Origin: Atribacteria bacterium SCGC AAA255-N14 | GTDB lineage: Bacteria > Atribacterota > JS1 > SB-45 > 34-128 | Assembly (NCBI GenBank): GCA_000405345.1 | Contig: ASPC01000003.1 | Span: forward strand, 1 to 6,188 | Reading direction: 5' to 3' | Length of the DNA stretch: 6,188 nt | Shown here: positions 1 to 5,698 of the stretch, piece by piece | Layout: every line of letters starts with the position of its first letter | Numbering within the stretch: the first letter of the stretch is position 1 | Notes under the pieces: model-generated | The model's input: only the letters and a program-made list of their open reading frames with translations | What the model was told of the DNA's origin: nothing | Databases searched by the model: none | Position numbers and translations under genes: made by a program

Positions 1-1
1 T

Positions 2-334
2 GAAGACTTTATCCATATCGGGGACGGGCATTCTGGGATAGAGTTCCATTCCGGAAATGGTGTAAAATTTTACCCCAATAATGCCTCTATCTTTTTATTT
101 TTAGATGAGCCCTTTTCTGGATTAGGCGATGCGGAAATAGATAAATTGCTTATTATTTTAAAACGTTTTGCTAAAGGAAAAACAGTGATTGTAATTGAAC
201 ATAAAATTTCAAAGATTAAAGATTTTACAAAGAGAATATTGGTGATGAGTGAAGGAAAAATAATAGCTGATGGTAATTTTAACGAAGTTCTTCAAGATCC
301 AGAAGTTCGCAAAGCTTATTGGAAGGTGGAATAA
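2..334 (+). CDS. livG: HAAT-family ABC transporter ATP-binding protein, LivG type, 3' part only (possibly broken)
   Basis: This is the C-terminal part of a cytoplasmic ATPase that would power a branched-chain-amino-acid-type importer. The frame is open from position 2 and ends at TAA 332-334. Visible motifs are Walker B with catalytic Glu (FLFLDEP, D codon at 104-106), the D-loop (SGLGDAE), the H-loop in the form IEHK (His codon 200-202), and a typical tail (VMSEGKIIADG). The EH pair separates it from the LivF partner, which has EQN. Oddity: the LSGGQ signature that should lie about 24 residues before Walker B is not in this frame. A signature-like LSISGTGIL lies in another frame at 9-35, and the intervening DNA is about 23 nt too long and rich in palindromes. 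Walker A lies outside the window. Family assignment is firm; whether the gene is functional is doubtful. The stop overlaps the livF start (TAATG). Confidence 0.8.
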   Translation, partial: EDFIHIGDGHSGIEFHSGNGVKFYPNNASIFLFLDEPFSGLGDAEIDKLLIILKRFAKGKTVIVIEHKISKIKDFTKRILVMSEGKIIADGNFNEVLQDPEVRKAYWKVE

Positions 335-1033
335 TGGATAAGATATTAGAGATTAAAAATGTTAATGGTGCCTATGGAGAAGCAAAAGTGCTTTTTGATA
401 TTTCGTTAAGTTTTGAAACAAATAAAACATCGATAATTGTAGGTAAAAATGGTGCTGGAAAAACAACTTTATTTAGAATTATTACAGGATTTATGAAACC
501 AACCAGCGGTTCAGTAAATTTTTTTAATAATGAAAAGAGCCAAAATCTTGTTGGATTACCTCCATATAAAATAGCCAACCTGGGAATAAGATATGTGGCT
601 CAGGACAAGGCGGTTTTCTCTGACCTAACAGTTAAGGAAAATTTAGAACTTGCCGCTTATCCTACCAAAGATTACAACTGGGATTTTATATTTGAATATT
701 TCCCAAAATTGCAAGTTTTACTGAATAAGAAAGGTGGTTACCTTAGTGGAGGCGAAAAGACAAATGCTTATAATAGGGAGAGCTCTTTTAGGTAAACCAA
801 GTGTATTATTGTTAGATGAACCAATGGAAGGTTTAGCACCTCTAATTATAGAGGGTTTTATTGAAGTTATTAGTAAAATTAAAAAAGAGCTTACTTTAAT
901 TATAGTTGAGCAAAATATACCAGTGATTTCTAAATTGGCAGATAGAGTTTTTTTAATAAAAGAAGGTAAGATTATTGCAGACGTAGGTAATAAAGATGAT
1001 ATTAAAAAAGCTACGTTTGAAAAATATTTATAA
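334..1033 (+). pseudogene. livF: HAAT-family ABC transporter ATP-binding protein, LivF type, interrupted by a one-base frameshift
   Basis: This is the second ATPase of the importer. The chosen start is ATG 334, overlapping the livG stop (TAATG), with AAGG at 323-326 seven bases upstream; an in-frame TTG at 319 is less likely. Walker A GKNGAGKTT is at residues 37-45, the Q-loop Gln is near residue 90, and LSGGE is at 742-756. The frame then fails and runs to a stop at 793-795. From about 758 the protein continues in the +1 frame (RQMLIIGRAL, VLLLDEP, MEGLAP, VEQN) to TAA 1031-1033. Removing one A from the run 755-758 restores LSGGERQM, gives 232 residues (normal for LivF), and puts signature and Walker B exactly 24 residues apart. 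The EQN in place of an H-loop His is typical of LivF. As written, the gene makes no full ATPase; an error in the homopolymer is equally possible. Confidence 0.9.
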
Positions 1034-1052
1034 CTTAGGGGAAGAATAAACT

Positions 1053-1994
1053 ATGATTAGGACATTTAAGAAGTTGTGGCAGCCTTTGTTTGTTATCACT
1101 ATAGTTTTTGTAGCGAGATTTTTTGTACCGATTTCTTATTTAACTGAAGTAATCATATTCAGTATTTTTATAATGAGTTGTAATTTTCTTTTAGGTTATG
1201 GGGGCCTTTTATCATTTGGCCAACCTTTATATTTAGGTGTCGGGGCTTATGCAACAGCATGTTATCTGTTTTATTTTGGGCAAAATCCTTTGATAGGACT
1301 ACTTATGGGATTAATTGTGGGAACAATTTTTGCTTTGGGAATTGGCGTTATAATCATAAAATTGCGGAGCGATTATTTTGCCTTAACTAATGCAGCAATG
1401 AATGTTGTAGGGTTCTTTCTGGTATACGATTTATTTTCAAACATTACTGGTGGTATGGATGGTATATGGTTCTTAACCAAGATGAATCCTGTATTTGGAA
1501 TAGATTTTACTAATACATATCATTTTTTTATTTTTGCAGAAATAGTATTACTAATTATTCTATTATTAACCCAATATATAATGAATTCTATGTTCGGCAC
1601 TATTTGTTTAGCTTGTATAAGTAATGAAAAAAAGGTACGATTTTTAGGTTATAGTGTTTTTAAGACAAAATTATTAAGTTTTATATTCTCATCTGTATTA
1701 GCTAGCTTAGCCGGGTCTTTATATGCAATTTATTTCGGTTATGTATGTCCTTCTATGATGGGTCAAGAAAAAGCAGGGGAAGTTGTAGCAACGACCATAT
1801 TAGGGGGTGTTGGGACTCTGTTTGGACCAATTATAGGAGCAGCAATAATTATTGGTGCAAAGGATATAATCAGTAATATTATCCAAAATTGGGAGGTTTT
1901 TGTTGGTGCTCTCCTGGTTATTGTTGTTCTCAAAGCAGATGAGGGAATAGTAGGATTAGTAAATGATTATATTAAAAAACAAAAAGTTATTTAA
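1053..1994 (+). CDS. livM: Branched-chain amino acid-type ABC transporter permease, LivM family
   Basis: This is an integral membrane subunit of the importer, 313 residues and very hydrophobic, with about eight to ten membrane segments. LivM hallmarks are N-F-L-L-G-Y-G-G-L-L-S-F-G-Q at residues 44-57 followed by GVGAYATA, the cytoplasmic coupling loop around residues 189-210 (ISNEKKVRFLGYSVFKTKLL), and the C-terminal LGGVGTLFGPIIGA at 250-263. The start is ATG 1053, with AGGGGAAG at 1037-1044 upstream. It lies 19 nt after livF and 35 nt before livH, so it is probably cotranscribed with them. Its length is at the short end for the family, and no frame break is seen, unlike the two ATPase genes upstream. 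The family is clear; transported substrate cannot be read from the permease (members move branched-chain amino acids, urea, short amides and other solutes). Confidence 0.93.
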   Translation: MIRTFKKLWQPLFVITIVFVARFFVPISYLTEVIIFSIFIMSCNFLLGYGGLLSFGQPLYLGVGAYATACYLFYFGQNPLIGLLMGLIVGTIFALGIGVIIIKLRSDYFALTNAAMNVVGFFLVYDLFSNITGGMDGIWFLTKMNPVFGIDFTNTYHFFIFAEIVLLIILLLTQYIMNSMFGTICLACISNEKKVRFLGYSVFKTKLLSFIFSSVLASLAGSLYAIYFGYVCPSMMGQEKAGEVVATTILGGVGTLFGPIIGAAIIIGAKDIISNIIQNWEVFVGALLVIVVLKADEGIVGLVNDYIKKQKVI

Positions 1995-2029
1995 AAGAGC
2001 AGTATAAAATGAATAAGGAAGTATAGTTA

Positions 2030-2899
2030 ATGGATATAAATTTATTAGGAACTGCGATATTATTTGGTTTTAGTGATGGGTGTATATTTTTTTTAGTGTC
2101 AATAGGACTATCTTTGTGTTTTGGGGTTATGAGAATCATCAGCCTGGATCAATGTGCATACTATTCTTTAGGAGCATATATCACATATTCATTTACCTTA
2201 ATAACTGGGAATTTTTGGCTGAGCCTAATAATAACTGTCGGGTTAATTGCCCTTATTGCACTTGGTGTTGAAAAAATCATATATAAAAATATATATGCCA
2301 AGCCAATAACTTATACCATGATAATTTCTTTTGGTGTATTATTATTCGTTATTGGAGTTATTAAATATATATGGGGATTAAGTCCAATACCAGTTGGCCA
2401 ACCGGTAAAGGGAGATTTTATCTTATTTGGTACAGCATTTCCTTATTATAGGTTATGTATTATTATTGCTACTTTTGTAGTATATGGATTAATATATTGT
2501 TTCTTAAATAAGACTATTGTAGGTAAGGCAATACGAGCAAGTATTGAGGATATAGAAAAGGTAGAAGCTCTTGGAATAAATGGATATAAATTATTTACCA
2601 TAACATTTGTTATAGCATGTGTTTTATCAGCTTTGGGTGGTGCTTTCCATGGATCTTTAATTATGGTAGAACCAAATATGGGTCTTCATATTTTATTATA
2701 TATGTTTATAACAGCAGTATTAGGTGGTCTGGGCAGTCTAAAAGGTACCATGATAGCAGCAATTATTATAGGTGAAACTATAAGTATAGGAAGCATAGTA
2801 TGGGCACCAAGTACTATTATAGTTCCCTTTTTAACTTTTATTGTTGTATTGCTGATTAAACCAACTGGTCTATTCGGTAGTAAACTTTTAAAACGGTGA
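2030..2899 (+). CDS. livH: Branched-chain amino acid-type ABC transporter permease, LivH family
   Basis: This is the second permease subunit, 289 residues, pairing with LivM to form the membrane channel. Family features are GLSLCFGVMRII near residues 26-37 followed by a YYSLGAY segment at 44-50, the coupling loop around 168-195 (IRASIEDIEKVEALGINGYKLF), and LGGLGSLKG near residue 231 before the last helices. The usual N-F-A-H-G ahead of the GAY motif is replaced by S-L-D-Q-C at residues 38-42, a divergence that may bear on substrate. The start is ATG 2030, with AAGGAAG at 2015-2021. The gene ends at TGA 2897-2899 and is the last transporter gene; 183 nt without a gene follow. No solute-binding protein is encoded nearby, so that subunit must lie upstream of the window or elsewhere. 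Confidence 0.93.
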   Translation: MDINLLGTAILFGFSDGCIFFLVSIGLSLCFGVMRIISLDQCAYYSLGAYITYSFTLITGNFWLSLIITVGLIALIALGVEKIIYKNIYAKPITYTMIISFGVLLFVIGVIKYIWGLSPIPVGQPVKGDFILFGTAFPYYRLCIIIATFVVYGLIYCFLNKTIVGKAIRASIEDIEKVEALGINGYKLFTITFVIACVLSALGGAFHGSLIMVEPNMGLHILLYMFITAVLGGLGSLKGTMIAAIIIGETISIGSIVWAPSTIIVPFLTFIVVLLIKPTGLFGSKLLKR

Positions 2900-2982
2900 A
2901 TATAGAGCATATAAAAGATAAAGAAAGAACGAAAATTTTAGAGCAGAGAAAAAGAAAATTACTTATACTTAAAAAAAGTGAA

Positions 2983-3012
2983 AATATTATTTTTGTGATA
3001 AAAAATAATATT
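2983..3012. repeat. Perfect 12-bp AT-only inverted repeat upstream of the UPF0261 gene
   Basis: AATATTATTTTT at 2983-2994 is followed by a six-base loop (GTGATA) and its exact reverse complement AAAAATAATATT at 3001-3012. The left-arm octamer AATATTAT recurs at 3033-3040. The stem has no G or C pair, so it is a poor intrinsic terminator. It sits 70-100 nt before the UPF0261 start, where an operator would be expected. Chance is a real alternative in such AT-rich DNA. No convincing -35/-10 pair was found in 2900-3082; TTGTTA at 3022-3027 has only poorly spaced -10 partners. Confidence 0.5.
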
Positions 3013-3082
3013 CAATTAAAATTGTTAAAGATAATATTATTATGACGATATATTATAGTCTAACAGTAAGGAAGTGGAATGA

Positions 3083-4333
3083 ATGAAGAAAAATAGGGTG
3101 AAAACAATTCTTTTAATTGGAACATTAGACACAAAAGAAGAAGAAATATTGTTTATCGAAAAGCTAATTAAAAAAAGAGGTTTTAATGTCCTAATTATGG
3201 ATACCGGTGTAACAGTTTCATCTAATAACATAAAATCTCGAATAACTGCTTCGAAAATTATTAATGTAGTAAGTGAGCATTCTCCTGAATCTATTCTTTT
3301 GGATACAAAAGAAAAATACATAAGTATAGTAATTAAAGGAGGTAGAATATTAATTAATTCTTTTTATGCTAATGGAAAGATTGATGGTGTGATAGGAATA
3401 GGTGGCGGAACAGGAACATCTATTGGTACAGCGATTATGCAAGCCTTACCACGCGGATTTCCTAAATTAATGGTTTCGACAATTGCCACAGGAACGACAC
3501 AATGTGGACCTTTATTTGGGACTAATGATGTAACCATTATGCATTCTATCGTGGATTTACAAGGAATTAATTTTGTTACTGCTCGAGTTTTATCCAATGC
3601 AGTTGGTGCGGTATGTGGAATGGTTGAGGCATATCGAGAAGAGAAAATAAAAGATTACAGTGAGGGCAAGATTCTTATCGCCATGTCGATGATGGGTACG
3701 ACCACCACAGGGGCTCTTAAGGCAAAAAAAATATTTGAGGAAAATGGATTCCAAGTAATTTCCTTTCATCAAAACGGAACTGGTGGCATCGCAATGGAGG
3801 AAATGATAGAGGAAGGAACTTTTAAAGGAGTTTTTGATTTAAGTTTACATGAAGTAGGAGGTCGTGAATTAGGAGGTTTACACGGAGCAGTGAAACCAAT
3901 TCGATTGGAAACAGCAGGGAAGAAAGGTATTCTCCAAGTAGTGGCACCCGGATGTTTAGTTTATTATGTAGCGGGTCCGGTAGATAGTTTGTCTCCTGAA
4001 ACAAGAGAAAGAAAATATTTTGTACATAGTCCCGAACTAACCTTAGTTAGGGCTACACCACAGGAGTTGACTCATATTGGTAAAGTAGTAGCAAAAAAAT
4101 TAAATTTAGCAAAAGGTCCATTAAAAGTATTTATTCCTCTAAAAGGATTTTGCGCACCAGACAAAGAAGGTTCGGTGTTATTCGACCCTGAAGGAAATAC
4201 TGCCTTTATCAATTCCCTTAAGAAGGATTTAGCTAAACGCATTCCTATTGTAGAGGTTAATGCGCATATTAACGATTCGGAATTCATTGATTTGGCAGCA
4301 GGAGAATTTATGAAAATGATGAAAGAAAAATAA
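3083..4333 (+). CDS. UPF0261 family protein (Tm-1-like ATP-binding domain protein)
   Basis: This 416-residue protein has the length and motif order of the UPF0261/Tm-1-like family, whose plant relative is the tomato virus-resistance protein Tm-1. Bacterial function is not established. The N-terminal nucleotide-binding-like domain (about 1-185) has GTLDTKEEE at 13-21, the glycine-rich GIGGGTGTS at 105-113, LPRGFPKLMVSTIATG at 122-137 and DVTIMHSIVDLQGIN at 149-163. The C-terminal domain (about 195-410) has the FHQNGTGG motif at 228-235 (usually FHATGTGG), then E-x-GG and PG elements and a DPEGN near the end. It departs from the common family text in several places (for example C-L-V-Y-Y after PG), so it may be a divergent branch. 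The start is ATG 3083, with AAGGAAG at 3068-3074, eight bases away. It is followed after 39 nt by the hydrolase gene, so the two are likely one transcript. A catabolic or metabolite-binding role is inference. Confidence 0.93.
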   Translation: MKKNRVKTILLIGTLDTKEEEILFIEKLIKKRGFNVLIMDTGVTVSSNNIKSRITASKIINVVSEHSPESILLDTKEKYISIVIKGGRILINSFYANGKIDGVIGIGGGTGTSIGTAIMQALPRGFPKLMVSTIATGTTQCGPLFGTNDVTIMHSIVDLQGINFVTARVLSNAVGAVCGMVEAYREEKIKDYSEGKILIAMSMMGTTTTGALKAKKIFEENGFQVISFHQNGTGGIAMEEMIEEGTFKGVFDLSLHEVGGRELGGLHGAVKPIRLETAGKKGILQVVAPGCLVYYVAGPVDSLSPETRERKYFVHSPELTLVRATPQELTHIGKVVAKKLNLAKGPLKVFIPLKGFCAPDKEGSVLFDPEGNTAFINSLKKDLAKRIPIVEVNAHINDSEFIDLAAGEFMKMMKEK

Positions 4334-4372
4334 AAAAGAACAACATTGGTAAAACACTGGAGGATATTGGAA

Positions 4373-5173
4373 ATGATAAAAATAGGTTTTTATCAGTTTA
4401 AGCCAAAATTTAAGAAGCTTAACGAAAATTGTAGCAAGATAATTAAAGAACTTAATGGAGTTAAAGCCGATGTCATTGTACTGCCGGAGCTAGCGTTTAC
4501 TGGTTATAATTTTCACGACAGAAAAGAATTAGAGAGCGTTGCCGAAGATCCTGCAGATAGTAATATTGTTAAAGAGGTAACTAACCTATGCTCTCGGAAT
4601 GATTTTTATATTATAACAGGTTTTGCTGAAAAATTTGGTCAATCAATTTTTAATTCCGCTCTTTTAATCGGTCCCGAAGGCTTAGTACATATTTATCGAA
4701 AGATTCATTTATTTAATCGAGAAAAACTCTATTTTAATCCCGGGGATAGACCTTTGGAAATAAATACTATAAAGGGTACCAAAATCGGAATCATGATTTG
4801 TTTTGATTGGATTTTTCCAGAGTTAGCTCGTTCTTTAGCTATTTTAGGTGCTGAAGTAATTTGTCAACCAGCAAACCTGGTATTAAGTTATTGTCAAAAT
4901 GTAATGCTGTCAAGGTCTTTAGAAAACAGAGTATTTTCCGTTACTGCAAATAGGATTGGAAAGGAAACTTTTGAACACGATAGTCTCGAATTTACAGGGC
5001 AGAGTCAAATTGTAGCTCCAAATGGTGATTTATTGTATAGAGCTAACCCTAAAAAGGAATTAATTTATATTCACGATATTGAGCAAAAAGAGGCTTCAAA
5101 TAAAAATATAACCAAATTTAATAATATTTTCGATGATAGACGACCTGATTTCTACAAAACGCTTTGCCAATAA
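4373..5173 (+). CDS. Nitrilase-superfamily carbon-nitrogen hydrolase (amidase / N-carbamoyl-type), substrate unknown
   Basis: This is a predicted cytoplasmic amide or carbamoyl C-N bond hydrolase of 266 residues, a normal single-domain length. The Glu-Lys-Cys catalytic triad is intact: E39 in VLPELAFTGY, K110 in YRKIHLF, and C143 in IMICFDWIFPELAR, with the usual auxiliary Glu at E117. Further family blocks are GAEVICQPANLV, the RSLENRVFSVTANRIG segment, FTGQSQIVAPNGD, and the C-terminal DDRRPDFY. The start is taken as ATG 4373 because GGAGG at 4359-4363 lies nine bases upstream and the product then begins MIKIGFYQF as in the family; a TTG at 4346 would place that site inside the gene. It lies 39 nt after the UPF0261 gene. 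Likely substrates are small amides or N-carbamoyl compounds; a true nitrile substrate is less likely for this subgroup, but motifs alone do not decide. Confidence 0.93.
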   Translation: MIKIGFYQFKPKFKKLNENCSKIIKELNGVKADVIVLPELAFTGYNFHDRKELESVAEDPADSNIVKEVTNLCSRNDFYIITGFAEKFGQSIFNSALLIGPEGLVHIYRKIHLFNREKLYFNPGDRPLEINTIKGTKIGIMICFDWIFPELARSLAILGAEVICQPANLVLSYCQNVMLSRSLENRVFSVTANRIGKETFEHDSLEFTGQSQIVAPNGDLLYRANPKKELIYIHDIEQKEASNKNITKFNNIFDDRRPDFYKTLCQ

Positions 5174-5194
5174 GATTAGAAATATTATATTTAG

Positions 5195-5215
5195 AACATT
5201 GGAATCAATTTTTTT
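5195..5215 (+). terminator. Weak terminator-like element after the hydrolase gene
   Basis: A short stem ATTG/CAAT (5198-5201 with 5206-5209, loop GAAT) runs directly into seven T residues (5209-5215), 25 nt after the hydrolase stop. Position and U-tract suit an intrinsic terminator, but a four-base AT-rich stem is weak, so this is only a candidate. Confidence 0.25.
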
Positions 5216-5313
5216 ACAATAGCACTGGAAACAAGAAAACCGAATATATTTTCTTCTGAGTATTCCTCCCTCTTTGATAGTTTTTAGCAAGATTAGGAAA
5301 TTATAGATGAGTC

Positions 5314-5342
5314 ATTGCCTTGATTTATCAAGATGTGGCAAT
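5314..5342. repeat. Hairpin with G-ATTTAT-C core loop
   Basis: An outer stem ATTGCC/GGCAAT (5314-5319 with 5337-5342) encloses a contiguous inner stem CTTGA/TCAAG (5319-5323 with 5328-5332; C5319 can belong to only one of the two) around the loop TTTA, with a short unpaired stretch after it on the right side. The inner core GATTTATC matches the core of the two palindromes at 5375-5431, so this may be a decayed copy of the same unit. Confidence 0.5.
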
Positions 5343-5352
5343 CTTATAAGAT
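5341..5352. repeat. Perfect 12-bp palindrome ATCTTATAAGAT
   Basis: The sequence equals its own reverse complement and has no loop, so a dimeric protein site is more natural than an RNA hairpin. It abuts the hairpin at 5314-5342. No regulator can be assigned to it. Confidence 0.4.
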
Positions 5353-5374
5353 AGTGAGGATAGCGTAGAGCGTA

Positions 5375-5431
5375 TAGGGGGCTCGATTTACCGAGCCCAC
5401 AAAAAGACGGGTTGGATAAATCCAACCCCTA
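5375..5431. repeat. Paired palindromic repeat unit (REP/MITE-like), two inverted hairpins
   Basis: Hairpin A is GGGCTCG/CGAGCCC (5379-5385 with 5392-5398, loop ATTTAC). Hairpin B is GGGTTGGA/TCCAACCC (5409-5416 with 5421-5428, loop TAAA). They are separated by ten bases, ACAAAAAGAC. Read inward from both ends, each unit starts TAGGGG (5375-5380 on +, 5431-5426 on -) and then shares a GATTTA(C/T)C core, so B is an inverted copy of A. Two of the stem differences are compensated on the other side (C-G to T-A, and C-G to G-C), meaning that pairing rather than sequence has been kept. This is the layout of paired REP-like elements. Neither hairpin has a following T-run on the + strand, so they do not look like terminators of the upstream genes; on the minus strand hairpin B is followed by GTCTTTTTGT. 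Confidence 0.75.
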
Positions 5432-5493
5432 CAACTGTAATCATAAATTCTGCAGAATTGGCGTTCCCCGATTTGATTTCTCTTAACTTCAAA

Positions 5494-5600
5494 ATTTATC
5501 TTATATATTTTTAAAATATTTTATAATATGTTCTTGTAAAATAATTTTAAATGTGTTTAAATAAAATTACAATAATTAAATATATTTTAAAAAATATAAA
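5494..5600 (+). promoter_or_regulatory. AT-rich region, candidate promoter and operator of the XRE regulator
   Basis: The region contains a consensus -10 TATAAT at 5522-5527 (without a good -35), a TACAAT at 5568-5573 with only a poor -35 (TTTTAA at 5545-5550, 17-nt spacer), and a large dyad TTGTAA...TTACAA (5534-5539 with 5567-5572) whose inner arms TTTTA/TAAAA also match after a five-base offset. Position suits a promoter with an autoregulatory site, but such matches are frequent by chance in DNA this AT-rich. Confidence 0.3.
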
Positions 5601-5669
5601 CCTCCAAAAAAAAATCTAACCGGAATCAAACCTTGAATTTTTAGTATAGCAAGTAGGCGAAATTCCACC

Positions 5670-5698
5670 GGAGGAAAGAGGATGAAGATTAAATGATG
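5670..5698 (+). promoter_or_regulatory. Ribosome-binding region with a four-codon minicistron overlapping the regulator start
   Basis: GGAGG at 5670-5674 is seven bases before ATG 5682, which opens a four-codon frame, M-K-I-K, ending at TGA 5694-5696. That stop overlaps the regulator's start codons ATG 5693 and ATG 5696. The regulator itself has only AAAGAGG (5675-5681), 11 nt before ATG 5693. The layout allows translational coupling, or may reflect a small indel that separates the true start from the gene. CCTCC at 5601-5605 is complementary to the GGAGG. Confidence 0.4.

Larger units (their letters stand above)
5174..5692. other. 519-nt non-coding region between the hydrolase and the XRE regulator
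   Basis: No credible gene is seen on either strand here. The minus-strand frame 5290-5096 overlaps the hydrolase end, has no domain-like sequence and no evident ribosome site. The left half (5174-5460) carries the weak terminator, a hairpin at 5314-5342, a palindrome at 5341-5352 and the double palindrome at 5375-5431. The right half (about 5490-5600) is extremely AT-rich and holds candidate promoter and operator elements for the regulator, followed by a 5' leader (about 5600-5692). Confidence 0.7.

Noticed and set aside
742..800. Programmed frameshift in livF
   Set aside because: The needed shift is +1 (or -2), no typical bacterial -1 slippery heptamer or downstream stimulatory hairpin is evident, and LivF genes are not known to use recoding. 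A one-base indel explains it better.
2080..2271. Plus-strand open frame inside livH
   Set aside because: It lies wholly within livH in another frame, and its composition reflects the shifted codons of the permease.
3364..3597. Minus-strand open frames within the UPF0261 gene (also at 3040-3321, 3590-3772, 3822-4004, 4072-4287)
   Set aside because: All lie opposite well-conserved UPF0261 motifs and show no recognisable protein family or start signals.
5096..5290. Minus-strand open frame across the hydrolase end and downstream gap
   Set aside because: It overlaps the conserved C-terminus of the hydrolase, its product is low-complexity and lysine/isoleucine-rich, and no ribosome site is evident.
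5379..5428. GC-rich hairpins as the intrinsic terminator of the upstream operon
   Set aside because: No T-run follows either stem on the + strand, and they lie over 200 nt past the hydrolase stop. The covarying inverted layout fits a repeat element better.
5300..5440. CRISPR array
   Set aside because: The palindromes are inverted rather than direct repeats, with unequal spacing and no regular spacers.
5522..5527. Perfect TATAAT as a firm promoter call
   Set aside because: No reasonable -35 lies 16-18 nt upstream, and such hexamers are expected by chance in this very AT-rich stretch.
5600..5692. Known riboswitch in the regulator leader
   Set aside because: The segment has some paired stretches, but I could not match the core motifs of the TPP, FMN, cobalamin, SAM, lysine, preQ1 or c-di-GMP classes.
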